64,000 nt of DNA from Pseudisothecium myosuroides (GCA_951799445.1 OX637288.1:2172501-2236500); one strand, 5' to 3'; positions 10,904-23,880 are shown, numbered from the stretch's first letter. Translations and numbers: made by a program. The notes: generated by a model from the letters alone, not told the origin.

Positions 10904-12556
10904 CAGTAGAACCTCTCTTATTGCATATTGTTTTAGTGCATATATGCACTAAGAGAGGTCGTGATATTTGTGAACAGTAGTTGGAGGCCCCATAGTGAGA
11001 GGCCATGTTAGCCAAAGTTCTGACAGAACCTCTCTTACTGCATAAACCTCTCTTAACCCCTAAAGTTCCTTGACTATGTTCTCACCAAAAATGCTCCAAA
11101 ACTGCCATTTCTAGTACAAGTACCAAATTTTTGAAAAATATCATTTTTGGACACATGTAGCCGTAGGATCTTGTAGTACTCTGGTTTGAGAATATGTGAA
11201 AAAAAATTCAAAAATTTCCATGGTGTAGATTGGAAGATATTAGCGTTTGAAGTGGCAAAAGTCTTTTTTTTGGCCCTGCGAAAAACCAGGCAGCTGCACT
11301 TCACAAGGTCAGATTATTATTAAAAAAATTCCAAAATGGTTGTGCTTCATTGGATTCATTCTTCAGGGCAAGTTGGCTACATGCTTGAAATTTTTTAGAT
11401 TATTTAGAATTGTACAACATATAGGAAAAAAATAGTAAGTAGAAAGAAGTAGAAAATGGTTCAAAACACAAAATTGTTAAGAAGTTAATTATGGAATTGA
11501 AAAATGCCAATCCCAATGGTTGCAATGTTGTAATAAACAATCTACATCCTACAATTTTATTTTTTTTGAAAAATATTGAAAATTGAATGAAATAAACGAC
11601 TTCAAAGTTTATTTTAGAGTAAACAAGCCATAATTGTCCGCAAACTAAAAATCCTCATAACATTTGACTCATTGATCAAAATGGAATGATTCAGAGCTTT
11701 CCATTTATATATAAAATCTAATAAACCAATTTCAAATTTTTATTTTTGAAAAAAGTAATTTTTTCTGATCAGCCCGGACTGCCCGAGTTGAGAAACAAAC
11801 AACATATTAGGCCATAACTTTTGACTCATATTTCCAAATGTCATGAAATTTGGTGCATATGAAAGATATTCCTCGTCCCCACCTTCTATAAAAATTTCAG
11901 CCCAAAATATGAAAATCTCTAGTCACACGTATCTGCCCAAAATTTCTATGTTGCCAAAAAATGCATGTTGGTCCTTTAGGGGTTAATGCATAGTCCCAAC
12001 TCTATGCATTAGAAGAAAAATGGGCCCTCGAGAGGGCTCCTTCCCTTTGCAAAGGGGTTGCGAGTTCCCCACAATGGAACTCACAGCCCCTTTGAGACAA
12101 TGGCCACTATTCATCATCATTGATGAATAGTGTCCACAATAAAAAATTATTAAAAATTATTAAAAAATTAAAAAAATATAATAAAAAATTATTAAAAATT
12201 ATTAAAAAATTATCAAAATTATGAAAATAATAAATAAAATAATAATAAAATAATAATAAAATAATGATTTTGGTTGACGAGGATAATTTCGACCACATCA
12301 GATTTCAGAATTTTGAAATTTTGTATTATTTTAATATTAATATTATTTTAATATTTTTATAATTATTTTAGTGAACTGTCCCGCCAGTTTGCTGGCCTGA
12401 TCAGACTCCCTGTTCGCTGGCGAAGAAAAAAAAAAAAAAAAAAATTGTTCAAATTTTTTTTTTTCGTTTTTCCGGACAGCGTTCCCTGCTGTCCGGGAAC
12501 TCACAGCCCTCCCGAGGGCCCATTTTTCTTCTAATGCATTAAGATAGGTTCTACTG
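10904..12556. mobile_element. Pogo/Emigrant-like (Lemi1-type) non-autonomous element
   Basis: The left end starts CAGTAGAACCTCTCTTATTG and the right end, reverse complemented, CAGTAGAACCTATCTTAATG. The match is 21 of 23 bases, and TA lies on both sides (10902-10903 and 12557-12558). This resembles the published CAGTA(A/G)AACCTCTATAAAT termini of the Emigrant/Lemi1 pogo-like family of plants. Subterminal inverted blocks (AGAAGAAAAATGGGCCCTCG near 12007 against its complement near 12515), further AACCTCTCTTA copies near 11028-11055, and a perfect 28 bp palindrome at 12105-12132 show a complex or repeatedly invaded element. No DDE transposase is seen. A TTAA-flanked element is nested inside, so the original was about 0.72 kb. 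Confidence 0.72.
11057..11982 (+). mobile_element. TTAA-flanked element, copy A (piggyBac-like ends), nested
   Basis: This element is 926 bp and flanked by TTAA on both sides (11053-11056 and 11983-11986). Its ends are CCCCTAAAGTTCC and, reverse complemented on the right, CCCCTAAAGGACC. It shares ordered interior blocks with the copies at 34564 and 57263: AAAACTGCCATTTCTA, a TAGGATCTTGTA block, CATAACTTTTGACTCAT and a GCCCGG block near the right end. It has no long ORF, so it is non-autonomous. It lies inside the pogo-like element. TTAA plus CCC-type 13 bp ends point to piggyBac; a TA or TTA target cannot be fully excluded. Confidence 0.7.
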
Positions 12557-12558
12557 TA

Positions 12559-12779
12559 CACAGAAAATACGAGCACAGAGGCCGACGAAAGAACGTGACA
12601 AAGAGATTCCCACCAGCCAGTGAATAAAATATCCACGGGCCAGTCCAAAGGATGACGCCGATGGAATGAACGACGTCATCACAAATCCAGGACCTCGGGC
12701 TAAAACAATTCCGCAGTACGGACCTCCTGAACGAATTTACCGGGAAAAGACGCGGACGCGCGGCGGAGGTCACTCCCTG
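12559..12779. other. Flank between the transposon cluster and the left duplication arm
   Basis: GC content rises sharply just right of the pogo-like element. No gene is recognised, and similarity to the right arm is not yet clear here. The region is probably distal promoter of the PCFS4-like gene. Confidence 0.35.
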
Positions 12780-13635
12780 ACGCAGCCGCGTGGGCCCGTC
12801 CGGCAGGCACCCATTGCCGGCAGCGGCAGGCACTCCCTCAATAGGTTGACTCCCCCAATCGCCCTCACCGCCCGCCGGGCGTTGCCGCTCCTCGTATGGA
12901 GGCAAGTTTTATTCCAAACGGTCTCGTCTGCGCTCGTCGTGGTCCTCGTTGTGGTCCTCGTCGCTGCGTCACAGCGCAGTGAGCGCTGAAAGTGCTGCTC
13001 TTTCAGTCCGTTTCTGTTTGTACAGAAGTTCGGCAAATGGGGATTGGCCGTTGCGTTCGAGGACGTTGACGTTCCGCGATGAGGCCATTGCAGCGCGGCA
13101 GGGCAGGGGCGATGCGGTAGAGTATTGCGTGCGCGTAATTATATTAATAATAATAAGACGCGCCGCGGATTTGCGAGGGTCGGTCGGTCGCTGGCAGTGG
13201 CGTGCAGGATGCGCGCGTGCGTGGATGAAGGAATGGTTTTTTAGGGCATGAGATTGTGGACATGGAATTGGTGCCACTTAGGGTTTCGCCAGGATCGTGG
13301 GGAGACGCTTGCTGCCACTCGTGGCGGTGGCGTCGTTGCGTGAATTTGGTGCAGGGCGGGGGAGTGAGTGTGAGAGGCGGAAGAATGGACGGCTTTGAGT
13401 GTTGATTGGGCGAGGAATCAGGTGGAGGGGACGATGTGAGGGGGCGAGTGGAGGGAAATGTCGTGCCTATTTTTGGCGGACGAGGTTGGAGCTGAGTCGG
13501 ACCGTTTGAGCGACAAGAATGTTGTGGACGGGCCAGTTGCTCGGTGGCAGCGGAGGAGAAACATTTTGGCTGGGAGTGAGAATTGAGCGGGACAAGCGCG
13601 CGGATTGGTGCTCCGAGGATTGGGAATCTGGGGCG

Positions 13636-13674
13636 ATGGTGACGTCCATGGCGTCCGACTTGGAGGCAGCATGA
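13636..13674 (+). promoter_or_regulatory. Upstream ORF overlapping the PCFS4-like start (copy 1)
   Basis: A 12-codon uORF ([12 protein letters not shown]) ends in a TGA that overlaps the main ATG as ATGA at 13671-13674. It would force translation of the main frame to rely on leaky scanning or re-initiation, which could limit PCFS4 output. The same uORF with the same overlap is kept in the diverged part of the second copy. Whether it lies on the mRNA depends on the unmapped transcription start. Confidence 0.5.
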
Positions 13675-16600
13675 GGATGGCTCGCGTTTCTTTTGCGGAG
13701 CGTGAGAGGGAGCTGCGAAAACCTGGGAATTATCCGACCAAGCAATTGGTCGTGGAGGGCGGAGAAGCGAGAAGAGTAGGCGGCCTCGCAATGGGCGACA
13801 GGGAAAGGGAGTCGGAGAACAGCCAAGCGATGAGAGGGCCGGGCACGAAACGCGAGGAGGATGATTCCGCGGCTGAAGAGCTGCTGGAACTCGTCGTGCA
13901 GTACAAGTCCGCATTGGCGGAGTTGACCTTCAATTCGAAGCCCATCATTACCAATTTGACGATTATAGCCGGGGAGAATGCACACGCTGCTCATGGCATC
14001 ACGAAAGTCATCTGCGACCACATCATTACGGTATGTCCTGCAGCGAAGCTCTGTTCGGTTTTCTCCACCCTTCACGACCTAGAATGACCTTGTCCGTGTT
14101 CACCTGGTGTAGCTAGAATGAGCAGAGGGCAGGCATTGCGAGTGGTTTAGGGTTCGTGGTGGAATACCTCACATTTTCGCCTGAATCGGCGGGTTGGATT
14201 TCTCCGAACTGGGATGCACCGGAATTGTGTCCTGGCTTAGGGTGTTTCCTGTTGGGGGCTAGGAGGGTGACTTTCTCGGAGATACTTGGAAGCATGAATT
14301 GAATGAATCTGGTGTGAGTTTCATCTCTTTCGACTGTGGCGTGAGGTATCGCAATTGGCGGAGGGAGGCCCGAGAGAAAAGCAGTTTTTTTGGTCGATTG
14401 GAAATGGTGGTCCCGAGAGGGCAGGGTACGAGAATGAGGTGTGGAAGCTTCGAAAGCAGCGTGTCTTTCTATTTTTCGTGGTTTCCTCGTTCCATCGTTT
14501 ACAGAAAGGCCGATTGCGCATTCAAAACATCGTGGTCTGATAGTTCTCTCTGCTTGACGAGGCACCGCGATTCCGTGATTCCTTTTGTACTAGTGGTGGC
14601 CATCTGTGAGAGTTCGGTTGTCTTGATTATTTGATTCCAATGGAACAGTTCGTCAGCCCTCGGTTCCCGGGAAGGTCCATGATGTTTCCTTTCCGAGTTG
14701 GTCGACTTGATGCTGTTTTTTTGGTTCAGCGTCCGAAGTCGATGAAATTACTGACGTCGGTTAAGTTCCTTCCGTCCTGTCGAATGTTTTGTGCGCGAGG
14801 TTGGGGATTGTGGGAAATCCAGTCGTGGTTTGTCATGAACCTCGATCATTTCTGATGGATTCCCTGGCTCTCTGCATACGAGATGCCTCACCTACACCCT
14901 TTCACTCCGACTCTCACGTTCGCATGTGGTCACTTTCATGTTTGGGGGGCACTTAGTCTGTGGTCGGTACCCTCCGGCACGGTAAATTATCCGGTCTCTA
15001 TTCTGATGGCTGTGGTGGCTTTCCGATTTCCAGGTTCCAAAGGAGCAGAAGCTTCCGTCTTTGTACCTCCTGGACAGTATAGTGAAGAACATCGGAGGCG
15101 ATTATGTGAAATATTTTGCTGCACGACTCCCCGAGGTACTCTCCACACATAAGTGGACCATTCATCCCTGTCTGATTATCTCCATGCCGACAGAGTTATG
15201 TGCCTGCGTCTTCACAGTCAGCTATCTCTTGTCGTCTTGGTTTCCTGTTTTTTTGTAAGTTGACGGCCTTGGGATACGTCCCTTAGCGGCTGGGGTGCTG
15301 GCGGTTCCGGGTTGAGGTAGATTTTGTCACGTTGCAGAACCGTTTGCCCGCTTGTCCCCGGCATGTGCGATGCTTCATGATATCCGCCATCACCGGTTGA
15401 GTCTTTATCGGCGGCTTTGGTCACGAGCTTGACAGTTGGATGCGCTTGGGACTTTTCCTCGCTGGTGTGTCGATGTACGGTTTTATGGACGGAGCTGCTT
15501 GGCCTGTGCCAGGCATTTGAGCAGCAAACCCAAACTGGTTGAGCTGGTCGTGTGATTTGCTGTGTTTCGTGAGGTGCACCTTCACTCTGGTAATTTGGAT
15601 CCGGTGCTATCTGCAGGTGTTTTGTACAGCATACAGGCATGTGGATCCCAGTCTGTATATGGCGATGCAGCATCTGTTTTGGACTTGGCGGGGGGTGTTT
15701 CCACCGGTTCCTCTGCGAACGATCGAAACAGAGCTTCAGTTGATTCCAAAGCCTGTGGGACCTGGAACTGCTGGTCAGCCTTCCAGAGCCATAGAACCTC
15801 CTTCACGTCCTGGACATGGGATACACGTGAATCCAAAGTACTTGGATCAACGTCAACTTTTACAACAATCGAGAACTCGCGGGGTCTGCATTTCGTACTT
15901 CCCATATTTTAAAACATGCTGGATACGTAGTCTTTGTATACTTCACAATCGCTACTTGCCTGCTCTGAAAAGTTATATTACGCAGATGTTTTTCTCGTGT
16001 TCGTAGTGTCAGGGATGTCTTTTTTCCCCCTTTTTATTGTATTGATGTGTGCAGTTCTCTGCTTTTGAAACAGCCTGATGCAGTTGCACCTGCGGAGCGC
16101 AACGGCGATGGGCAAGCCAGGCAAGACCGAGCTGCGCCGAGGGAGAATTCGAAGGTGTGGTCGGAAACGCAGAGGTCTACGGTACGGATTCAGCAAGGAT
16201 CTGGCCGTCGGAAAGCTCCTCCTCAGCGTGTTCCTTTGCTTGCGTGCCTCATTTTCTGCTGGAATTCGACTCGCTTGTGTCGTGCGCTATCCAAGCCTGC
16301 TAATATTTTATTTCTTGACGACGGATCTTGTGGAGGTCTTCTGGGTTTGCCGAAGTCGTCTGTGTTCTTTAACGGATGGGTTGTGAATTTGTGGGGCAGA
16401 TCGGGAACCTCAATCGCGAGCGTTTTGGCGATGGCAGTTACGCCAAAGATTACCCCGATTATGAGTTCGAGAGGCGAGGGGGTGTACGGCCTGACCTGGT
16501 TAATTCGAAGAACCTGGACGGACTGGATCAAGGAGAGAGCGGTGCGTGGATTCGTGATGGGGACGCTGGTAAGGGCAATGGAGTTCCTGATGAGCGGATA

Positions 16601-19600
16601 CAACTATATCCTCGTCGAAATGGCTACGATCCGAGAACATCCTCTGGACCGAGACCGTTGGGTCCGGATGGGCAGGGGTACGGTCGTCCGTCTGGTCCGG
16701 GAAGAGGAGGTGCGTTTCCTTTGTCGGTGGATCCGGCTAGCCGAGGCCGAGGTGAAATGCGGGGCCGTAGGATGGACCCCCGAATCGTGGAGGGGCCAGA
16801 TGGTAGGGGACACAGTATAGGGCTGGGATCGGAAGGCGGAGAAGGACGGGGTTACAGGATGATGGATAGTCGCATCCCTGGGCATGAGACCGGAGGAAGA
16901 GGACCGAGGATGGATGGTCGTGGCATGAGGTCGGAGGGTCGGGGCCTAGGTCCAGTGGGGCGTGGGCTGGGCCCCGGTGTCCGAGGTTTTGGGTTGGACA
17001 ACCGTGCCACGCGGCCTGATAGCGTGGGGTTAGGAGCCGATTCTCGAGGCTCGAGGTTGGATCGGGTGTCTGGAGGTGAGGCGGGAGGGAGGGGCAGCTG
17101 GCAGAATGAAGAAGAGGAGGAATACGTTTGGGATGACATGAAGCCCCAAGGGAGGGATGCGGAGCCCAGGGTCGGGGATGTTAAGGTGGATGATTGGTAT
17201 GTTGGTGACAGAGACAAGGGAAGGGTGGGCAGTTCCAGTCGGCCCGGGATGGACTCCGTGGGAGGGTTGGATGAGTGGCGGAGAGTAGGGAGCGGTCCGC
17301 CAGCTGACCCGTTCTCCGGTTCGGTAGGAATGCGGGCGGCTCTTCGCAGAGTAGGGCTCTCACCTGGACTGCTGTGATGGGTTGGTTTTTGAGGTCCTGC
17401 ATGACTCTGTGTTGTGGGAGTGGTTTGTCTTTGTGCTCGTTCTGTGTTTTGTCCATGTTGTTTCATCGGGGACTAGTTCCTCTTGTAACGGCATGTTTGG
17501 AGCGCGAGGCGTGAGGTCTGCATTTGACCATGGAAGCGTAGTCGCAGCGTAGCCCATTGTGTGCGGCTTGCCTTTACTTCGTTCTGACCTGAGTCTCGCG
17601 ATGATGTTTGTCAGCAGGAGTCGGAGGAGCGCAGCCGCCTTGCCCTTCCCCAATCCGGTCATGATTCTCGTGCGAAGTTGGAGTCCGACATGGAGTCTAT
17701 GCATCCTACACACTCAAGGTTGGCTGCACTTCAGGTACTTGAGGTCGGCATTATGTAGGGGTATTCAGTGCTAGAGTTTTTTTCGTGTGGGTCTGCAATA
17801 TATATTTTGTGGCCCGTGCTTAGTTGGACAATGTCGAACGTGGATCCAGTTATGGCCGTTGTGTTTAGGAATCCGAGATCTGGCTTCTTCTGGTGGATCC
17901 TTGTTGAGCTCGTTATGATGAATTTGCCACCTTCCAATCCGTGTCCCTGATGTGCAGGCGAATCTTCCAAATTTCAGCATGCCATTAGCTGCATCGAATG
18001 TACTACCACGACCAGGGACTCCTCCGCTTCCGTCGTCAGCCGCAGGAGGCGGTGTCCTGGGTGCCCAAGGGCAATACGGATTGCGTCACAGCTATCCTCC
18101 GAATCCGGGGCTACTCCCACCTTACAGCAACCCCACCGCCGTGACCTTTTCTCAAGGCCAGAGCGATGGGCTGATGACCCTCGGTAATCTGCCACTGCAG
18201 CAGCAGCAAATGAACGAGGATCAGAACCACTCGTCGCGTGAGCTTCCACCTCCGATGTCGTTGCCTCAAGTGCATGGAGGCGCAGTATCCCAGTTGCCCA
18301 TGTTTTCTCTGGGTCAGCAGACGGCCCCTGTTCAGATTGCACCGCTGTCTCAACAGACGTCACACATGAGCGCGGGAGGCTTACTCAACCCATTTTCGCA
18401 ACAGTCCCAAGCCACAGCAATGGCCTCGTTGCAAGCTCAGCAATCTCAAGGGAACCAGTTCCAGCAGCCAACGCAAGCGGTTTCCGGTCTACCGAGCAGC
18501 CAAGCCGACGTTCTACCCCTGAACAGTGCCGCCATTTCTGAGCTGCTGAAGATGGTCCAGCAGTTGCCAGCTCCCCAGAATCAGATGCAGCAGCAGCAAT
18601 CCGTTCCAGTGACCCAAACCCAGGCACAGACTGTCGCACCAGGTCCGGTGTTGCAGCCCGCTTCAGGTGCACCCCCCTTGCCGAACGGTCCACCCCCAAC
18701 ATTTTTGCAAACGGCATTGTATAAACCGCTGATCCAACAGGGAGGGCAGTACCCGACAGGACAGGTTCAGCTGCCGCCTCCAATGGTGTATTCCGGTCAG
18801 CAGCCACCTCGGCTGAACCAGCCCCCTCTTCCTCCTGGTCCTCCCCCACAATCTGCTTTGGCAGTGAATTCCGCTCCTGCCGCAGCGCCAATGAACCAGT
18901 ATGACACTCTGTTTAAGTCCCTGCTAGCCCAAGGGTTGATATCAGCGTCTGCTTCGACAGCTGCTATCAGCGTTCAACCTCTGGGTCTGAACCTGCAACA
19001 AGGCATGAATGCTGTGAATACAAGTTCGACGTTCTTCAATCCAGGCGCTCTTCAGTCGGGCAGCGTGCAAACGTTTTCGTTCTCCACCGCCCTGGTGTCC
19101 TCCGTGGCCGCTGTTGCTGCGGACCACACGGCCAGAGAGCCGGATGGCGGCTCGAGAAGTCGTCCGTTCGTCGTCGTGAAGGACGATCCGATTGGCACTG
19201 AATTCAAGGCGGAGGTTTTGAAGGAGAGGCACGACGTCGTGCTGGATGCGCTGTACAACGATTTTCCTCGACAGTGCAAAACGTGCGGCCTGAGGTTTTT
19301 GGAGCAGGAGGCGCACAGCAAGCACATGGATTGGCATGTGTCGATGAATCGGCGGCAGAAGTCTCAAAAGAAGGTTTCTAGGAAGTGGTTTGTGAGTGAG
19401 AAAGATTGGCTTAGTGGGACAGGGGCCTCGACCACCGAATCGTCTCCTTCCTTCTTTGCTGCAGAGGTCGGGGCAGTTCCGCCCAAAGTTGATGAGGGAG
19501 AGAATTTGGCTGTTCCCGCAGATTATAATCAAAGTGTTTGTGCATTGTGTGGAGAACCATTTGATGACTTCTATAGTGATGAGAAAGATGAATGGATGTA

Positions 19601-20343
19601 CAAGGGCGCAGTGTATATGAATGTTCCCGCAGGCGCTCCTATAGAAGGGATCGATACTGCGGCTTTGGGCCCCATTGTCCATGCAAAGTGCCAGACCGAA
19701 TCAGCGGCTACAGCAGATCTGACCGATGACAGTGAAGAGGTAAATTGTATGATATTATTTGTTGCACAAGCTCCATGCCAGGTGTTGGCGAAGATATGTT
19801 TTGACCGAGGGGTTGACTGACTTTCGTCAGATGCCCTGCGTATCTGGGTGGTTTCCAGTTCAGAGCCGACCCTGTTCCCCAGCTTTTCTGTGTGTAGGAC
19901 GCGGTTTGAGAGGGCGAGGGCGTGGGTGGGCGTTTTGCAGGTGCAACCCGAGTTGATGGCAGCAGATAGCGTTCGCATGGAGATAGACGGGGGAGGGGGA
20001 GAGGACACTGCTATGCCGTTACTCGACAATTTTGATTCTTTGGAGAGCAAGGTACTTTACCCTTCACTCGTTCACATGCAAGCCTGCTCGGGTGGCCTCT
20101 GTTCTCCTCTACAGTGACCTTCTGACAGTGCTGATTTCCCCCTGGAAGGAGTTTATATTTCATACCCGGCCTGCATGTTTCAAGTTTTGCATCGTCTCGT
20201 CCGTGTGGGCGCCTCGCATGGCATGACGAGAGGCTTCAATTGGAGTGCAGAAATACGGGGTCCATGTAACTCGTTGATGCCGTGTCTGTCTGCAGGACGA
20301 GAACAGCGAATTGGAGAGCCGGAAAAAGAGAGTCCGGTATTAA
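13671..20343 (+). CDS. PCFS4: PCFS4/Pcf11-like cleavage and polyadenylation factor, copy 1
   Basis: Nine exons: 13671-14030, 15034-15135, 15617-15883, 16074-16181, 16400-17323, 17618-17734, 17958-19739, 19941-20051, 20296-20343, about 1272 residues. Residues about 68-195 form the CID that binds the RNA polymerase II C-terminal repeat ([55 protein letters not shown]). Then comes [20 protein letters not shown], an Arg-Gly-rich exon 5 (residues 280-587), and a Gln/Pro-rich tract with many QQ runs. The C-terminal zinc region has [21 protein letters not shown] from Cys1066 and [19 protein letters not shown] from Cys1154, the hallmark of plant PCFS proteins that bind the CPF/CstF machinery. It acts in the nucleus in mRNA 3'-end formation and transcription termination. 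The first in-frame ATG (13671) was chosen. Ends of exons 3 and 4 are the least certain. Confidence 0.9.
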
Positions 20344-22840
20344 CAACATGTCGGCTGTGCTGGTATAAACCAGACACGTGTACAAGTGTGACGAACCATT
20401 TAGCAACGGTTCACATGAGGGTGACGATCCATCCACAATTTACGAATCCCTTTTGTTGCTTTGCATCGGGCAGTATTTTAGGTATGGAAGGGTTCATTTC
20501 ATGTGGATGAATGAGGATCCAAGGTGGCCTGAGCAAAAGCTCAGTCCCCTTTCTACACGTGTTTTGTCTGAGACGGGCCTCTCCTTGTGTGGTGCTCTTG
20601 TTGATGGATGATGTGAAATGGTGTGTGTCAAGGTCCGTGAGCTGACTTTCAGGTGCGCCCCAGGGCCTGTGAGACGGAAGCTCCAGTCATGTCGGCAATT
20701 TGTTGCAGGGCGGACCTTAATCAGCCATGCAGGGAGTTTTGGTTTCGGTTAAATGGGTGCTTTTGGTGGTTATGGCGATTTGGTTTCGGAAGGACCCAAT
20801 GGTCGGCACTGTATCGTCACATCTGGTCTTGACCAATCAGTGCTTGAGTAAATCGTCGGGCTCTTGTGCATTTACTTGGCCTTTTTTCAGTGATATTTTT
20901 TGACGACTTTAGTGATTCAGTGATTTAGGTTTTTGTGCATGGGAAACGTCGGGCCATTTTTTAAGGTGGTTTTGTTAGATGCTGGGCTTGTAGGAAATGT
21001 GGAGAGTTTTTTGAACGTAGACAGCAAGTTGTGTAGCATCTGGGACCGCCTGTAGGTTATTGGCTTGCCTATCGAAGTGCGCATGTGGTTTATGCTGCCT
21101 CGAGCACTCAGTTTGTGCTATTTCATGAAAGCTTGAATAAATATACGTTGGCTGGAGTTACGCAGTAAGAAAGGCCAACAGTCTTTGTTGAACCGTGAAG
21201 GCCAAGAATCTGGAGAGGTCTGGTCTGTGCGGCAGTTCTTTTGTTTTGGGCCTTGACAGGTGTCTGCGGCGGCTAGATCTGGCCATTTTGCACGTCCGAT
21301 TGAGTTGGGTTCAATTATTAGATTTTGGGGGAAGGTCTCACTCTTTCAAAACTTCGTATTTCATGTCGCAACTGAAGCTCGCGAAGACCTCGAGGAGAGT
21401 GTACGGGACTCTAGAATGCCAAGTAATTTGGACCCATTGCAACTCAATGAAGTTTACCAGCCTATTCTGGTTACGTTCATACAACGTGGAATGGCTTTGT
21501 TCTTTTCATTTAAAATGATCAGTTTTTGGAAGTTATTGGTTACTTTCCAGAACGTAGAAAACTAGAATGGAAGTTGAGGCAAGGGGTTGTGGAGGGCTTG
21601 CTTTGCATTGGTGTCGTTTTATCATTTTGATCTTGCTGTTCAATTGGGTATCAACAATAATAGCAACAATTATTTCAATTATTTGTTTCCCTTTTGGATA
21701 ATCTTTGCACGATCCAAAACAAGGGAAACCACAGTTTGTTCAACTTTAATGACAACATTGTTTTCTTAGTTTGATAAAGGGAAAAGCAAGAAAACAATGG
21801 CGGGATTTAGTAACAAATGGTTCTCGGCTCATTGGTGTTGCAAACCTCAGATTCACCTGTGGAGTTGTTAGCAGGGCTTTTTTTTTTGACGAAATTTCGC
21901 CAGATTCTGCCAAATCTGACCATTGTGGCTCTGTCCCTCCAAAAAATGGCTTGTGTAGTGAAGCCACAGGGAGGGACACGGGTCCAAAAAAAAGCCCTGG
22001 TTGTTAGGGCTTACATGTTGGAGGTTGGCAATTTAGGGATTTCGTTTCATTGTGCCTTAGAATTGTGATTGCAAAGTGAGAGTGTTTTACTTTATGTCTA
22101 TATTCTTTGTCTTGATCTTTTGGAGCTCCAAAAGTTGTTAGTACAAGCTTGAGAGGCATTTGAGCGACTAGTCTTACTTGAGAGCACCAAAGATGGTATT
22201 TATTGGTGGTGTGGGTATTAGAGTGAAATTGAAATAGTAGTTGTATCTTTTTCTTTGGATCTATTTGGCTTTGAATTCCAATTTGTTTTTAATCTTGGGA
22301 CTTTATATCACATACACAAACGTCCACCATGGTCAAAAGCCTCATGCTTTTTTGGAATGGCAACAAATTTTACAACAACGGTGAATTCAAGGACCAGTCT
22401 CGAAACAAACAATGAATTTTAAAGCATTGCATGTTCAACTAGCTTGTTTGTATCATCCATTGGTAACTTGTACTCTCTAAAGAAAGAGTCCTTTCACTTG
22501 AACCCAGAGGAGGCAACAATGCTTGAGAGGACCTTCGAAAGACGTTGGAAAATAATGCGCATTGATTTATACTGCACATGGGCACTTTTGATCCCATACC
22601 GTTTGGCATTGTCGAAACTTGAATTGACCTTGTTGCCAAACAAACCTTAAATCTAGTGAATTGTAAACTTAGCGGACCACTAGGTGTGAACACTAGAGAA
22701 GCAATTGTGGAACTTATGGCATTTGAAGAAAAGAAGTCAACCCTTTATTGGAGATCCTTGACGTCGCCACATACCTACTGTAACCTTGCCAGTGGTGGCA
22801 TTGACACAGTGTGGGCAGTAACTCGCTTTCCATCATTGCA
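20344..22840 (+). other. 3' flank of PCFS4 copy 1 within the duplication arm
   Basis: The 3' UTR and downstream sequence become increasingly AT-rich after about 21.6 kb. Short frames (107, 101, 84 codons) are identical in both arms only because the DNA is identical; none has a recognisable motif. No second gene is called. Confidence 0.5.
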
Positions 22841-23049
22841 TCGCTATAAATAATTTCCCTTCTCAACCTCTTGGATAAGTTGATATTTGTGCGTAAATGC
22901 AATGAAAAATGTATGGTAGCTACATCGCTACTTATTCATGAGTTTTAAATGAAATTTCTTGGAAAGACTACCTTTTATATTGGTTTACAAGTTTAGGTTT
23001 CTGAAAGATGGTAGCATTTTTCTTTTACAAACGCCTTATGTCAACTGAT

Positions 23050-23880
23050 TCTTGTAAAGATTCAATATGATAGATGCCTATCCACTATCCACACCTATGG
23101 TTGGTCGTAGCAACAAAGATGATGATCCTTATCGCCTGTATTAAAAAATAGGAGGAACCACTAGGTGAATAATATCCATACCTTGCTGCGGTTAGAGCAC
23201 TTTTATATTTGGCTACATCTATAAAGCCGGATATTGCATTTGCAATCAATATCCTTGCAGGCCTAGTGTTTATCCTACACTACAATATTTGAATGACATT
23301 AAACACCTTCTTCATTATTTGGAAGGGACTGAAGATTTGGGATTACATTATACTCAATCAATAGATCCTACATTGGTTGGATATGCTAATGTTGGCTATA
23401 GATCTGATTTTGCAACATCCAAGTCTTAAACTAGCTACATTTTCTTATGACATGGAGATGCAATATCTTGGAAATCCAGAGAGCAAACAATAACTGCAAC
23501 ATCATCTAATCATGCAAAAATTATTGCTTTGCATGAGGCATTTTGGGACTGCATCTGGTAGAGATCAATTGATAAATTCATTCAAACAAACTGCGGGTTA
23601 CCATATGATGATTCCCCAACTGTTTTATATGAAGAGAATAATGCTTGTGTTGCACAAATGCAAGTGGGTTTTGTTAAGGATGATCAAACTAAACATATTG
23701 ATCTAAAATATTTCAGTTATTTTCATGACTTGATTATTGAGCGAGCACTTGAAATCAAGAAAGTTACATCAACAAATAATTTTGTGGATCTCTTCACCAA
23801 GACTCTTCCATTATGTACTCATCATTGATTTCTTAATGGCATTGGAATGCAGCGACTTAGTATGTTGGAACATGAAATTC
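23050..23880 (+). pseudogene. Ty1/copia polyprotein remnant (end of RT and RNase H)
   Basis: Conceptual translation gives copia hallmarks in order: YPLSTPMVGRS, a YPTLQYLNDIKHLLHYLEGT block, DAISWKSREQ, TKHIDLKYFSYFHDL and NFVDLFTKTLP. At least five in-frame stops and one or more frame changes break it, so it is inactive. Everything 5' of the late RT region is missing. It starts about 200 bp from the inner end of the left duplication arm. Confidence 0.85.

Larger units (their letters stand above)
12780..22840 (+). repeat. Left arm of a 10 kb inverted duplication
   Basis: This arm is the reverse complement of about 40502-50600. From 15617 to 22840 a position x pairs with 63342 minus x without any net indel, and the translations in several frames are identical except for one visible base (IGV/IGA near 21838). 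Left of 15617 the pairing shifts (sums of 63402 and 63389) and differences are frequent. The inner end is sharp: both arms match through CATCATTGCA and diverge after 22840. The outer end fades within GC-rich promoter sequence around 12.7-12.9 kb. Confidence 0.95.

Noticed and set aside
11057..11070. CCCCTAAAG ends as interstitial plant telomere repeats (CCCTAAA)
   Set aside because: Only a single unit is present, in inverted orientation at both ends of three length-matched elements, so it is a transposon terminus.
13144..13914. A 256-codon minus-strand frame over PCFS4 exon 1 (and the 352-codon frame on + at 49475-50533)
   Set aside because: Antisense to the CID exon and promoter in GC-rich DNA; composition is Pro/Ser/Arg-rich shadow sequence and it is not conserved in length between the arms.
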